This document shows positions 34,359-42,974 of a stretch of 64,000 nt of DNA, piece after piece. Numbering within the stretch: position 1 is the first letter of the stretch; each line of letters starts with the position of its first letter. The notes below the pieces were generated by a model. The model did no database searches and was not told the origin of the DNA. It worked only from the letters and a program-made list of their open reading frames with translations. Both the position numbers and the translations under genes were made by a program. Origin of the DNA: GCA-001856825 sp038729485 (GTDB taxonomy: Archaea > Thermoplasmatota > Thermoplasmata > Thermoplasmatales > GCA-001856825); NCBI GenBank assembly GCA_038729485.1, contig JAVYRX010000002.1, positions 127,064 to 191,063 of the forward strand. Reading direction: 5' to 3'.

Positions 34359-36020
34359 ATGCTTTCAGGACAGATCCCTATCCTAGTTTTGAAGGAAGGT
34401 TCGACAAGAGAATCTGGAAAGGATGCACAAAGAAATAATATTGAAGCCGCTAAGGCCATTGCAGATACAGTTAAATCGGCACTCGGACCCAAAGGGATGG
34501 ACAAGATGCTTGTCGATTCCCTCGGCGACATAACGATTTCTAATGATGGAGCGACAATAATGAAGCAGATGGATGTTGACCATCCAACTGCGAAAATGAT
34601 TGTGGAAATTGCAAAGGGCCAGGACCAAGAGGTCGGAGATGGGACAACCACAGCTGTAGTTCTTGCGGGTGAATTACTAAAGCAGGCAGAAACGCTCCTT
34701 GATCAAAACGTCCATCCGACTGTCATAGCAAATGGTTATAAAATGGCATCAACCAAGAGTCTCGAAATACTTTCCAGCATTTCCGAGAAGAAGATTGATG
34801 ATGACATGCTCAAGAACATTGCGAAGACCGCAATGACGGGAAAAAACGTTGGGGGTGTTACGGATTTCCTGGCCGAAATTGCCGTTAAGGGTGTTAAAAG
34901 TATAGTGGAAGAAAGGGACGGAAAGAAAGTAGTTGACGTAGACAACATCTTGGTTCAGAAGAAAATCGGAGGGGGGATAACTGATACCGAATTGATAGAC
35001 GGTGTAGTTATAGATAAGGAAAAGGTTCATCCCAGGATGCCAACTGAAATTAAGGGATGCAAGATAGCACTTATGGACTCAGGCCTTGAAATTAAGAAAA
35101 CCGAGATAGACGCGAAGGTACAAATAACAGATCCCAGTAAGATACAGGCCTTCTTGGATCAAGAGGAGGATACACTGAGATCAATGGTTGAGAGGGTTAA
35201 AAAGACAGGAGCCAACGTTTTGATTAGCCAGAAAGGAATAGATGATCTCGCCCAGCATTTCCTAGCAAAGGAAGGAATATACGCAGTTAGGAGAGTAAAG
35301 AAAAGCGACATGGAAAAGCTGGCTAGGGCCACGGGGGCCAGGATCGTAACAAGTCTGGACGACCTCTCATCTAAAGACCTGGGGTCAGCTGAAAAGACAG
35401 AAGAGAGGAAGATAGGGGACGACAGATTGACATTCATAACTGGTTGCAAGTATCCAAAGTCCGTTTCGATCCTTATTAGGGGCGGGACACAGCACACAGT
35501 TGACGAGGTCGAGAGGGCGCTTCATGATGCACTTAAGGTAGTGGGCGTAGCTATAGAAGACCAGTCATTCGTCATTGGAGGTGGCGCTGTCGAAGCCGAG
35601 CTGGCATATCAGCTTAGGAAATACGCACCCAGCGTCGGCGGAAGGGAGCAACTGGCAATAGAGATGTTTTCGAACGCACTCGAAGTTGTTCCACGGACTC
35701 TTGCGGAAAACGCCGGTATGGATCCGATTGATTCCCTTCTCAAGCTTCGGTCAGAGCATCAGAAAGGAAACAGGGCGATCGGAGTAGATGCTCTGTCTGG
35801 TACTGTTGCAGATCTCCTCAAGAAGAACGTGATAGAACCTACAAGGGTAAAGTCCCACGCTATTGAAAGCGCAACAGAAGTGGCAACCATGATACTAAGG
35901 ATAGACGACGTGATTTCATCTAAGAAGTCCAAGGGAGAAGCCCCGTCAGGGGGAATGGGCGGTGGAGCCCCAGGAATGGGCGGCGGTCCCGAGGGTATGG
36001 GCGGAATGCCGCCGATGTAA
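34359..36020 (+). CDS. ths: Thermosome subunit (group II chaperonin)
   Basis: A 553-residue ATP-driven protein-folding chaperonin. The ATP-binding segment ALGPKGMDKMLVD (near 44-56), DGTTTAVVLAGELL (near 94), the catalytic Asp segment and the C-terminal Gly/Met-rich tail (GGMGGGAPGMGGGPEGMGGM) are characteristic. Thermoplasma has alpha and beta subunits; I cannot say which this is. It is followed by thioredoxin reductase after 12 bases. Confidence 0.97.
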   Translation: MLSGQIPILVLKEGSTRESGKDAQRNNIEAAKAIADTVKSALGPKGMDKMLVDSLGDITISNDGATIMKQMDVDHPTAKMIVEIAKGQDQEVGDGTTTAVVLAGELLKQAETLLDQNVHPTVIANGYKMASTKSLEILSSISEKKIDDDMLKNIAKTAMTGKNVGGVTDFLAEIAVKGVKSIVEERDGKKVVDVDNILVQKKIGGGITDTELIDGVVIDKEKVHPRMPTEIKGCKIALMDSGLEIKKTEIDAKVQITDPSKIQAFLDQEEDTLRSMVERVKKTGANVLISQKGIDDLAQHFLAKEGIYAVRRVKKSDMEKLARATGARIVTSLDDLSSKDLGSAEKTEERKIGDDRLTFITGCKYPKSVSILIRGGTQHTVDEVERALHDALKVVGVAIEDQSFVIGGGAVEAELAYQLRKYAPSVGGREQLAIEMFSNALEVVPRTLAENAGMDPIDSLLKLRSEHQKGNRAIGVDALSGTVADLLKKNVIEPTRVKSHAIESATEVATMILRIDDVISSKKSKGEAPSGGMGGGAPGMGGGPEGMGGMPPM

Positions 36021-36032
36021 CGGGGCGATCCA

Positions 36033-36983
36033 GTGCAGCTCTTGATGGGGGAGGAGAAGCAAGAGATAGAGAAACGCGACTTTGATCTCATAATAATAGG
36101 CGCTGGTGCCGCAGGGCTCTCAGCCGCCGTATATGCCTCTAGGTCTGGCGTTTCCAATATCGTCTTTGACGGCTCTGTTGCAGGGGGGCTTACGTTAGAG
36201 GCCCCTCTTGTTGAAAATTATCTTGGCTTTAGTGCCATACAAGGGACGGATCTTGCAAAGTCATTCGTCGATCATGCGAGAAATTATACGAAGATACTTG
36301 ACAATACGAAAGTGAATTCCATAAAGAAAGGGGAAAAATTTTACGTGGATACGGAAAAAGGACAATTCACCTCAAAAGCCGTCCTTTTTGCCACCGGAAC
36401 TAAACACAAGCACCTTGGAATCCCCGGCGAAGAGAAATATTTCGGCAAGGGCGTCTCATACTGTAGTACGTGCGATGGATGGCTTTACAAAAACAGGAAA
36501 GTTCTTGTGATCGGGGGAGGCAATTCTGGTGCCATTGCAGCTATTTCTTTGAAAAACATTGTATCAGAGGTAAAAATATTCGAATTTATGCCCAGATACA
36601 TGTGTGAAGATGCGTACGTGAAGCAGATAGAATCAATGGGTATAGAATACAAGAAGAACGTGCAGGTGACGGAAATCTCTGGGGATGAAAAATCTTCCAA
36701 AACAGTAAAATTCAAGGACAGAAGCACGGGCAGGGAATATCAGGAAGAGTTCGATGGGATATTCATATACGTTGGCTTATCTCCACAGTCAGAACTCGCA
36801 AAATCGATAGGCGTTGAACTAAACGAGCGCGGATTCATAAAGGTAGACAGGAACATGAGAACGAACGTAGAAAGAGTGTACGCTGCTGGAGACGTTGCAG
36901 GTTCATTTGCACAGATAATCGTAGCTGCATCAGATGGCGCCATAGCTGCAGACTCCTGCTACAAGGATCTTTACATGAAATAA
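36033..36983 (+). CDS. trxB: Thioredoxin reductase-like flavoprotein
   Basis: A 316-residue FAD/pyridine-nucleotide disulfide reductase. FAD-binding LIIIGAGAAGLSAAVYASRS (near 24-43), redox-active CSTCDG (near 146), the second dinucleotide motif VIGGGNSGAIAA and the FAD motif VYAAGDVAG are visible. The nucleotide-binding loop does not show the strong HRRxxxR arginines of NADPH enzymes (it reads FEFMPRYMCED), so cofactor preference is uncertain, as reported for the Thermoplasma enzyme. The start is GTG 36033 with a weak GGGGCGAT or ATG 36045. It probably supports thioredoxin and peroxiredoxin. Confidence 0.92.
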   Translation: MQLLMGEEKQEIEKRDFDLIIIGAGAAGLSAAVYASRSGVSNIVFDGSVAGGLTLEAPLVENYLGFSAIQGTDLAKSFVDHARNYTKILDNTKVNSIKKGEKFYVDTEKGQFTSKAVLFATGTKHKHLGIPGEEKYFGKGVSYCSTCDGWLYKNRKVLVIGGGNSGAIAAISLKNIVSEVKIFEFMPRYMCEDAYVKQIESMGIEYKKNVQVTEISGDEKSSKTVKFKDRSTGREYQEEFDGIFIYVGLSPQSELAKSIGVELNERGFIKVDRNMRTNVERVYAAGDVAGSFAQIIVAASDGAIAADSCYKDLYMK

Positions 36984-38164
36984 TGCTAATAAGAAATGTA
37001 AACGTAGCAACTCCACCAAACAGAGAGTACGTTGCAGGCAAAGCTTTAGACACCTTGGAAATACTTAAGAATCAAGACATAGAAATTGAGAATGGAAAGA
37101 TAAAAAGCATAGAGGAAAGCTCGGAGAGTTCGGAACCCGACAACTGGGCCATACCTGCTTTTACAGACCCACACACTCACCTTGTCTTTTGTGGCCTGAG
37201 AGAAAACGAAGTTGACCTGAGAAAAAGGTTGGGCTACGATGGGGTTTTGAAAGCAGGAGGTGGGATATACAGCACAATTTCCGCAACAAGGGAATGCGAT
37301 TTTGACGATCTTTACCTCGCTACGAGAAAAAGATTTACTGGCATGATGATGAACGGCACCTCGACCTTTGAATGCAAAACGGGGTATGGCCTTGATCTCG
37401 AATCTGAAGAGAAAAGCCTTCGCGTTATGGAAAAACTTGAACGTGAGCTTAACGTGACTATTAAGAAGACTCTTCTCGCCCATGTTCCCCCTCTCGGAGT
37501 TAGCGAAAATTCCTTCCTAAGAGATTTCACTAACATGATAGAAGAATTCAGCAAGAGGATAAACTACGTTGACGTCTTTGTAGATGATGGCGCATTCACC
37601 CCTGATTTTGCGTCTAAAGCCATAAGCTTTGCAAATTCCTTGGGGGTATCGGGGCGCGTACACCTTAACGAGATGAAGAACGTCGGTGGCATTTCAAGAT
37701 TGCGGGGTCTTAATATTTCGTCAATGGATCACATGGTGGAAACCAAAGAAAGAGAAATAAACGATATAGAAGTTCCCGTAATACTGCTTCCCTATACTGC
37801 GTTAACGCTCGGGAAAAACGTCGGCATATTCAATGCGCTGAAGGACAGGGGGGTTATAACTTCCATCGGCTCTGACTCTTCTCCCAACACGTATTTGACT
37901 TCTTTTCTGTTCGTGATATCTGTCGCAAGGCAATTAACACCTATGACGCTTGAAAACCTAATAAACATGGCAACGATAAACTCAAGCTATACGCTCTCCC
38001 TTTCTAGAAGCACCGGCGGCATTCATGTAGGCAAGGAAGCAAACATAGTTTTGACAAAGGGAAGCTTCAGGAATATTGGCTACAAGTTTGGGGAAGATCT
38101 CATAAAAGCTGTTTTTATCAAAGGTAAGAAATACCGAGGCTTAGAAACTGATTTAAGCAACTAG
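36983..38164 (+). CDS. hutI: Imidazolonepropionase
   Basis: A 393-residue amidohydrolase of histidine degradation that opens imidazolonepropionate to formiminoglutamate. The metal motif PAFTDPHTHLVFCGLRENE (near 57) with characteristic VFCG, FRKRLGYDGVLKAGGGIYST-like region, ECKTGYGLDLE, AHVPP and SIGSDSSPNTY follow family order. The ATG overlaps the trxB stop by one base. Other hut genes are absent from the window. It points to amino-acid use as carbon and nitrogen source. Confidence 0.94.
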   Translation: MLIRNVNVATPPNREYVAGKALDTLEILKNQDIEIENGKIKSIEESSESSEPDNWAIPAFTDPHTHLVFCGLRENEVDLRKRLGYDGVLKAGGGIYSTISATRECDFDDLYLATRKRFTGMMMNGTSTFECKTGYGLDLESEEKSLRVMEKLERELNVTIKKTLLAHVPPLGVSENSFLRDFTNMIEEFSKRINYVDVFVDDGAFTPDFASKAISFANSLGVSGRVHLNEMKNVGGISRLRGLNISSMDHMVETKEREINDIEVPVILLPYTALTLGKNVGIFNALKDRGVITSIGSDSSPNTYLTSFLFVISVARQLTPMTLENLINMATINSSYTLSLSRSTGGIHVGKEANIVLTKGSFRNIGYKFGEDLIKAVFIKGKKYRGLETDLSN

Positions 38165-38177
38165 AAAATCAGGTACT

Positions 38178-39425
38178 ATGAGTCTTCTCCCATTCTTCAC
38201 TCTTAACGATTTTGACACAAACGGCAAGACCGTTCTACTCAGACTCGACATCAATTCTCCTATAGACCCCAGAACAGGTAGTATACTTGACGATACAAGA
38301 TTCAGGGCACATTTATCTACTATTGATTCCCTTTCAAGGTCAAAGGTCGTAATTCTGGCACACCAGAGCAGACCAGGGAAGGATGACTTCATTGGTCTCA
38401 AGACTCATGCCTCCCATCTTTCTAACATGATTGGGAGGAAAGTCAAATTTGTTCCCGGTCTTTTTGAGGAAAACGTTCTTGACGAGATAGACTCGGCTAG
38501 GATAGGGGACATACTTATGCTTGAGAATACTAGATTCTATTCTGAAGAAATCGTACTCGCAGATGAAAGCATTGACGTCATAGAAAAAACACATATAGTT
38601 AGAAACCTGGTATCTCATGCTGATTATTTTGTAAATGACGCATTCGCTGCCGCACATAGAAGTAATGTAACTCTTGTTGGCTTTAGCAGACTGATGCCTA
38701 ACATTGCAGGGAAATTAATGGAGGCGGAGGTTTCTGGAATTGAACGATTTTACTCCGTAAAAGAGGGAGCCAGGATCGGAATATTTGGCGGATCTAAAGC
38801 AGACGATTCCATTAAAATAATAGAAAGAATGTTGAACGAGGGAAAGGTAGACAGAGTTGCTACTGGAGGATTGGTGGGCCACATATTCCTCATTGCTAGC
38901 GGCGTCGACATGGGAAGAAAAAACGAGGAGATTCTTTCTAAAGAAGTCGGTGACTATGGGCCATCCGTAGAGAAGGCACAGAAGATACTTGAGAAACATG
39001 GAGACAAGATAATGATGCCAGTAGACTTTGTTGGTAACGATAACGGAAAACCGAAACATTATACAATTGCCAACTTCAGGAAGGATATACCGGCAATGGA
39101 TATCGGAGTTAATACAATTGCCAATTATGTTACTGCCATAAAAGACTCTAGTGCAATAATGCTCAACGGTCCAATGGGCGTTTTCGAACTGGAAGATTTT
39201 GCATCAGGGACAGAAGAAGTTTTTGTTGCTGTTGCAAGATCCAGAGGTTACAAAGTTGCCGGTGGTGGACATACCCTTGCAGCCCTTGAGCGTTTGGGAA
39301 TAACGGAGAAGAACGTTCAGCATATATCCACTGGTGGGGGGGCGTTAATAAGCTTTCTCGCGGGTGAAAAAATGCCTGGAATAGAGTCTTTGACCTTATC
39401 TAAGAAAAAGTTTGGAGGTAATTGA
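38178..39425 (+). CDS. pgk: Phosphoglycerate kinase
   Basis: A 415-residue glycolytic/gluconeogenic kinase. Substrate-binding LLRLDINSPIDPRTG (near 19), HQSRPGKDDF (near 66), FVNDAFAAAHRSNVTLVGF (near 155) and the C-terminal hinge segment GPMGVFELEDFASGTEEV and GGGHTLAALERLG identify the family. DINSP rather than DFNVP is an archaeal variation. It lies between hutI and the prefoldin gene; the prefoldin start region overlaps its end. Confidence 0.96.
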   Translation: MSLLPFFTLNDFDTNGKTVLLRLDINSPIDPRTGSILDDTRFRAHLSTIDSLSRSKVVILAHQSRPGKDDFIGLKTHASHLSNMIGRKVKFVPGLFEENVLDEIDSARIGDILMLENTRFYSEEIVLADESIDVIEKTHIVRNLVSHADYFVNDAFAAAHRSNVTLVGFSRLMPNIAGKLMEAEVSGIERFYSVKEGARIGIFGGSKADDSIKIIERMLNEGKVDRVATGGLVGHIFLIASGVDMGRKNEEILSKEVGDYGPSVEKAQKILEKHGDKIMMPVDFVGNDNGKPKHYTIANFRKDIPAMDIGVNTIANYVTAIKDSSAIMLNGPMGVFELEDFASGTEEVFVAVARSRGYKVAGGGHTLAALERLGITEKNVQHISTGGGALISFLAGEKMPGIESLTLSKKKFGGN

Positions 39426-39426
39426 A

Positions 39427-39831
39427 TTGTCACAAGATTCAAGAATTAACGAGATAGCGTATGGAATGGAAGTAATAAGAGAACAGATGGAAGAGATCGA
39501 GGAGCGGAATAAATCTCTAACTCAGTTGCTTCAAGATCTACTTGTCACGTCTGAGTTCCTTAAGAACATACAGATGGTAGAGGGCAATTCCATGATACCT
39601 ATAGGAAGAGGCCTTTATGTTGAAGCGGAAATCAAGGACAAAGAAAGGGTGCTTGTAAGCCTCGGGTCAAACGCTTACAAAAAGGCAAAGATAGATGACG
39701 CCCTAAAAATAATAGAGGAGAGGAGGAAAGACGTCACAAACGCAATAGAGAAGAACAACAACCTTCAGGATGACCTGCAGACGAGGTACGCACAGTTAGA
39801 GCAATACCTGAACAATTTATACAAGAAGTGA
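39427..39831 (+). CDS. pfdA: Prefoldin alpha subunit
   Basis: A 134-residue jellyfish chaperone subunit delivering unfolded proteins to the thermosome. Two coiled coils (about 5-45 and 90-130) flank the beta-hairpin region with MIPIGRGLYVEAEIKDKERV. TTG at 39427 is chosen because GGAGGT lies seven bases before it (39414-39419); an earlier in-frame TTG at 39412 would sit on that sequence. It starts just after the pgk stop and is followed by ftsY four bases later, a pairing familiar from Thermoplasma. Confidence 0.93.
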   Translation: MSQDSRINEIAYGMEVIREQMEEIEERNKSLTQLLQDLLVTSEFLKNIQMVEGNSMIPIGRGLYVEAEIKDKERVLVSLGSNAYKKAKIDDALKIIEERRKDVTNAIEKNNNLQDDLQTRYAQLEQYLNNLYKK

Positions 39832-39835
39832 GGAA

Positions 39836-40750
39836 ATGTTTGAGAAACTTAAAGAGCTCTTCGGCATAAGACAAAAGAGTGAGGAGCATAGTGATTCTGG
39901 GGATATCGTTTCCAGTGCAGCCGCCCTGAAGGACCCAGACGACATTTCATCCAATCTGAAAATCTCCCTCATACAGGCAGACGTCGTATTACCGGTAGCA
40001 GACGAGATTTCCGATACTCTCTACAAAAAGATTAAGGAGGGGAGAATAAAACTTCGCGGAAACAGGGATGCAGTGCTTAGGGAAGCCATTCGGGACACGA
40101 TAACGGAAGTGGCGAGCGTTCCTTCCGTGAATCTCATTGATCTCTCAGAAAAGAAATCTCCATTCGTGATACTTTTCGTAGGAATGAACGGCACAGGAAA
40201 GACGACTACAATAGCAAAGCTGGGAGACATGTTCAAGTCAATGGGGAAATACGTTGTGATTGCAGCGTCTGATACTTTCAGGGCAGGTGCGATAGAACAA
40301 ATAGCAATACATGGAGATAAGATTGGGGTCAAGGTAATAAAGCATCAAGCCAAGGGAGATCCTGCAGCTGTCGCATTCGATGCCGTAAAACACGCCTCTA
40401 AATTCCAGAATTCGGTAGTTTTGATAGATACTGCCGGAAGAATGCAGACAAACAAAAATCTTCTCGAGGAAATGAAAAAAATAAAGAGGACGTCCTTGCC
40501 AGACTTTACAATTCTGACTATAGATGCCCTCGCTGGCGCCGACGTACTCAACCAGGCCAGACTTTTTGACGAGGCAGTAGGGATTGATGGTTACATAGTT
40601 ACAAAAATAGATTCCGATGCAAAAGGGGGGAGCATCATATCTCTCCTTGCAGAAACAAAGAAACCCATACTGTTCATAGGTACTGGTCAGGCATACACAG
40701 ATCTGGTTCCTTTTACAATAGACTGGTATTTGAACAAGTTACTTACCTAA
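39836..40750 (+). CDS. ftsY: Signal recognition particle receptor FtsY
   Basis: A 304-residue SRP GTPase receptor at the membrane. After a short charged N-terminus of about 35 residues come the N domain and G domain: G1 GMNGTGKTTTIAKLG, DTFRAGAIEQ, G3 DTAGRMQTN, G4 TKIDSDAKGG. The acidic A domain of bacterial FtsY is nearly absent, as in archaea. It ends four bases into the convergent regulator gene. Confidence 0.96.
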   Translation: MFEKLKELFGIRQKSEEHSDSGDIVSSAAALKDPDDISSNLKISLIQADVVLPVADEISDTLYKKIKEGRIKLRGNRDAVLREAIRDTITEVASVPSVNLIDLSEKKSPFVILFVGMNGTGKTTTIAKLGDMFKSMGKYVVIAASDTFRAGAIEQIAIHGDKIGVKVIKHQAKGDPAAVAFDAVKHASKFQNSVVLIDTAGRMQTNKNLLEEMKKIKRTSLPDFTILTIDALAGADVLNQARLFDEAVGIDGYIVTKIDSDAKGGSIISLLAETKKPILFIGTGQAYTDLVPFTIDWYLNKLLT

Positions 40751-41466
40751 ACTTCCTTGAGCTTCTCCTTTATTTCTGAAGGAGACAAATCGGTGGTTAT
40801 GAGTGGTATTTTTTCGACCTCTGCAAGCTTCACCGCCAGCGGATCTACCCTTTTTGGCTGTATATAAACAACAACTGCAGGCTTAATGGGGTGAACTCTC
40901 ACTGCAATCATCGGAGATCTTCCAAACTCAACGTTGGTAAAGAAAAGCGCGCGCTCAGTGGTCCACCCATAAACCTTGAAATAGTCAAAGGATGTCAGTT
41001 TTAAAATAGCGTTGAGAGAATCTAAGATTGTGTATCCTCTAATGCTCCTCCTCTTTACATCAATTTTACTGACAAGAGTTCCGTGAATCAATCGTATGAA
41101 CTTTTCAATTTCAACGTCGTAGAAGAATTCTTTAATATCTATTATAACGTCTTTGTCTGTGCCAAGGGAATACTTTAGCCTAATGGGGCTCCCCCTTTCT
41201 TCATCTATTTCAAGCATTGCATGTACTAAACTTTTTAAGAATTGAGATCCTGGGGATTTCCTCCTGCCCGTTTCATAATCGCTAATTACAGAAGTATTAA
41301 CGTGCATCTTGTTGGAAAGCTCCTTCTGCGTTACGTTGAACTCCTCTCTCCATTTCCTAATGGTCTTACCTGGATCGTTGGACATTACAATTTCTCCGGA
41401 AATGTTAAACATGATCGTTTCTGAAACATCCTCTATCTCTTCGTTCACGCTAAAGTAATTAAGCAA
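40747..41466 (-). CDS. XRE-type helix-turn-helix regulator (COG1709-like)
   Basis: A 239-residue predicted transcription regulator. The helix-turn-helix spans about residues 32-75 (TIRKWREEFNVTQKELSNKM, then VISDYETGRRKSPG). The C-terminal 130 residues form a conserved archaeal domain ending KPAVVVYIQPKRVDPLAVKL, of unknown ligand. The listed start is TTG 41466; ATG 41412 (MFNISGEIVMSNDPG) is an alternative. It diverges from tRNA-Pro and converges with ftsY. Target genes unknown. Confidence 0.85.
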   Translation of the reverse strand: MLNYFSVNEEIEDVSETIMFNISGEIVMSNDPGKTIRKWREEFNVTQKELSNKMHVNTSVISDYETGRRKSPGSQFLKSLVHAMLEIDEERGSPIRLKYSLGTDKDVIIDIKEFFYDVEIEKFIRLIHGTLVSKIDVKRRSIRGYTILDSLNAILKLTSFDYFKVYGWTTERALFFTNVEFGRSPMIAVRVHPIKPAVVVYIQPKRVDPLAVKLAEVEKIPLITTDLSPSEIKEKLKEV

Positions 41467-41469
41467 ATG

Positions 41470-41478
41470 TTTTTAAAT
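41470..41478. promoter_or_regulatory. TATA element upstream of tRNA-Pro
   Basis: TTTTTAAAT lies about 25 bases before the first base of tRNA-Pro, the usual archaeal distance. Confidence 0.55.
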
Positions 41479-41499
41479 CCTTTGAAATAGAGAGTCCTT

Positions 41500-41574
41500 G
41501 GGCTTGTGGGGTAGACTGGTCCATCCTTTCGGCTTCGGGAGTCGAAGACTCCGGTTCAAATCCGGACAAGCCCA
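41500..41574 (+). tRNA. tRNA-Pro (anticodon CGG)
   Basis: A 75-nt cloverleaf with acceptor GGGCTTG/CAAGCCC plus discriminator A, anticodon stem TCGGC/GTCGA with loop TTCGGGA (anticodon CGG), and T arm TCCGG-TTCAAAT-CCGGA. No intron and no encoded CCA. Debris of decayed genes begins about 125 bases beyond its 3' end. Confidence 0.94.
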
Positions 41575-41700
41575 TCTAAAAATACAGGCAAATCTTATCA
41601 GTAAAGTGTCAAGAGCCAATTTCCAGCTGATGCAGATATTTACAGGGGATAATTAAACGGTATTATATTTTCAGCCAAGTAGGAAAAGGTCATTTTCTCC

Positions 41701-42424
41701 TTATCCTCCTTCTTTAGCATTTGCAATAATATTTACTCTCCCTTCAATTTCTGTCTTAAATTCTTGTAGAGAATAAATAGGTATATTATTCATTTGAATA
41801 CCTAACTCCCCATAAGCATCCGAAACAACTGCAAGGACAACACGTCTGTAATGAATTTTCCCAGATTTACGGTTTCTTTCTTTAGGCTGAACTTGGCATC
41901 ACTTCTACGGCAATAATTGGATAACAGAATTCCTTAGCGTAATCAAATCTTTCGATAGAACGACCAACCCAACCTGCAACATCAACTTTAGTTTGTCTTC
42001 CATATTCCTCTTTTTAATATCCATAACCACTGCTTGCGTAGGGATTTTTTCTCTTTTCCTCCTTTCCGGCTGTAATAATCGCATTTAGCATTTTCAAAAA
42101 ACATCCGCATAAGCCTCTAACCCAATAGAATTTAGGTACTACACTATCCTACTCTTGACATAGATGTGCCCTTTAGATTGTGCCAATTTTATTTGTTTCC
42201 CTTTATTCGATTTAATTCCACAGTTTATCGATCTGCCCACACTTTTTTCTGGTAACGCGTGAATCGTTTCTCTCCATAATAATTTTTATCGTTTATTTTT
42301 ACGTCAAGAGGCCATCCAGATTCTGATTACCAAGATAATTTTCTAAAACTTGTGATCTACTCCATATATAATCTTTTAATGTTATTTTTCTGCGTTCAGT
42401 CCCCGCATAAAGTTTCTTTAACAT
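41701..42424 (-). pseudogene. Decayed gene of about 240 codons (unidentified)
   Basis: Protein-like frames on the minus strand, broken by several stops and frameshifts. It opens at ATG 42424 as MLKKLYAGTERRKITLKDYI and WSRSQVLENYLGNQNLDGLL, stop; then KINDKNYYGEKRFTRYQKKV. Later comes SIGLEAYADVF near 42110. The best part is VDVAGWVGRSIERFDYAKEF with CYPIIAVEVM, then after a frameshift IHYRRVVLAVVSDAYGELGI and IYSLQEFKTEIEGRVNIIAN ending at 41701. Family not recognised. Position beyond tRNA-Pro suggests a remnant of an integrated element. Confidence 0.65.
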
Positions 42425-42662
42425 ATTTAGGGAGAGAATATTCTAATCAATTAGTGGGGGAAGAAACACGATAGAAAATTATGAGCTATTACACTACCAG
42501 TAAGGTTTTGAAACTATATTGGCCTCATTAATGATTCACTTCTTCAAATAAAAGATGTATTAAGGATCGTTTGGCGCGGACGAAAAAGAGTAAAAAAAAT
42601 TCAATCACGTGGTATACAAAGCGACAAATTTAAGTATAGAATAAATAGTATTATTTAAGTAA

Positions 42663-42953
42663 CAATCTAAGGAAATTATTGCCATCAGACAACAAGACGA
42701 TCCAGAAAATACTAGAATTTATGATTTAGAAAGCCTAAATGATGCGGCGATGATCATGATAATATTGGATGGATTAAGTCCTGTATATATAAATGTCACA
42801 TTAAAGAAGACTAATTAGATCGCAATATCATTCTTCCGCATACTTGGTCGAGAATCCCGAGAAGTTGCTGAAAATGCAATCTCTTTTCGCAGACTAAAGG
42901 TTAAGAAAAGAAACGCAGCTTGTGAAATCAGGTCAAGGGTGACTTCTGATTGA
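42663..42953 (+). pseudogene. Plus-strand frame interrupted by one amber stop
   Basis: One continuous frame of 96 codons with a single internal TAG (42816-42818). Before it: RIYDLESLNDAAMIMIILDG and SPVYINVTLKKTN; after it: FFRILGRESREVAENAISFR and RLKVKKRNAACEIRSRV, ending in TGA. There is no convincing ATG at the 5' end. The basic second half might bind nucleic acid. Taken as a remnant because start and promoter are missing. Confidence 0.5.
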
Positions 42954-42974
42954 TATAGTTGCTATAATCCAGGG

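Noticed and set aside
42816..42818. TAG read as pyrrolysine
   Set aside because: No sign of pylS, pylT or methylamine genes; surrounding DNA is full of other broken frames, so gene decay is the simpler reading.
41575..42974. Duplicated tRNA-Pro 3' end as an attachment site
   Set aside because: I looked for a copy of the T-arm and acceptor sequence in the debris and did not see one; it may lie elsewhere or be decayed.
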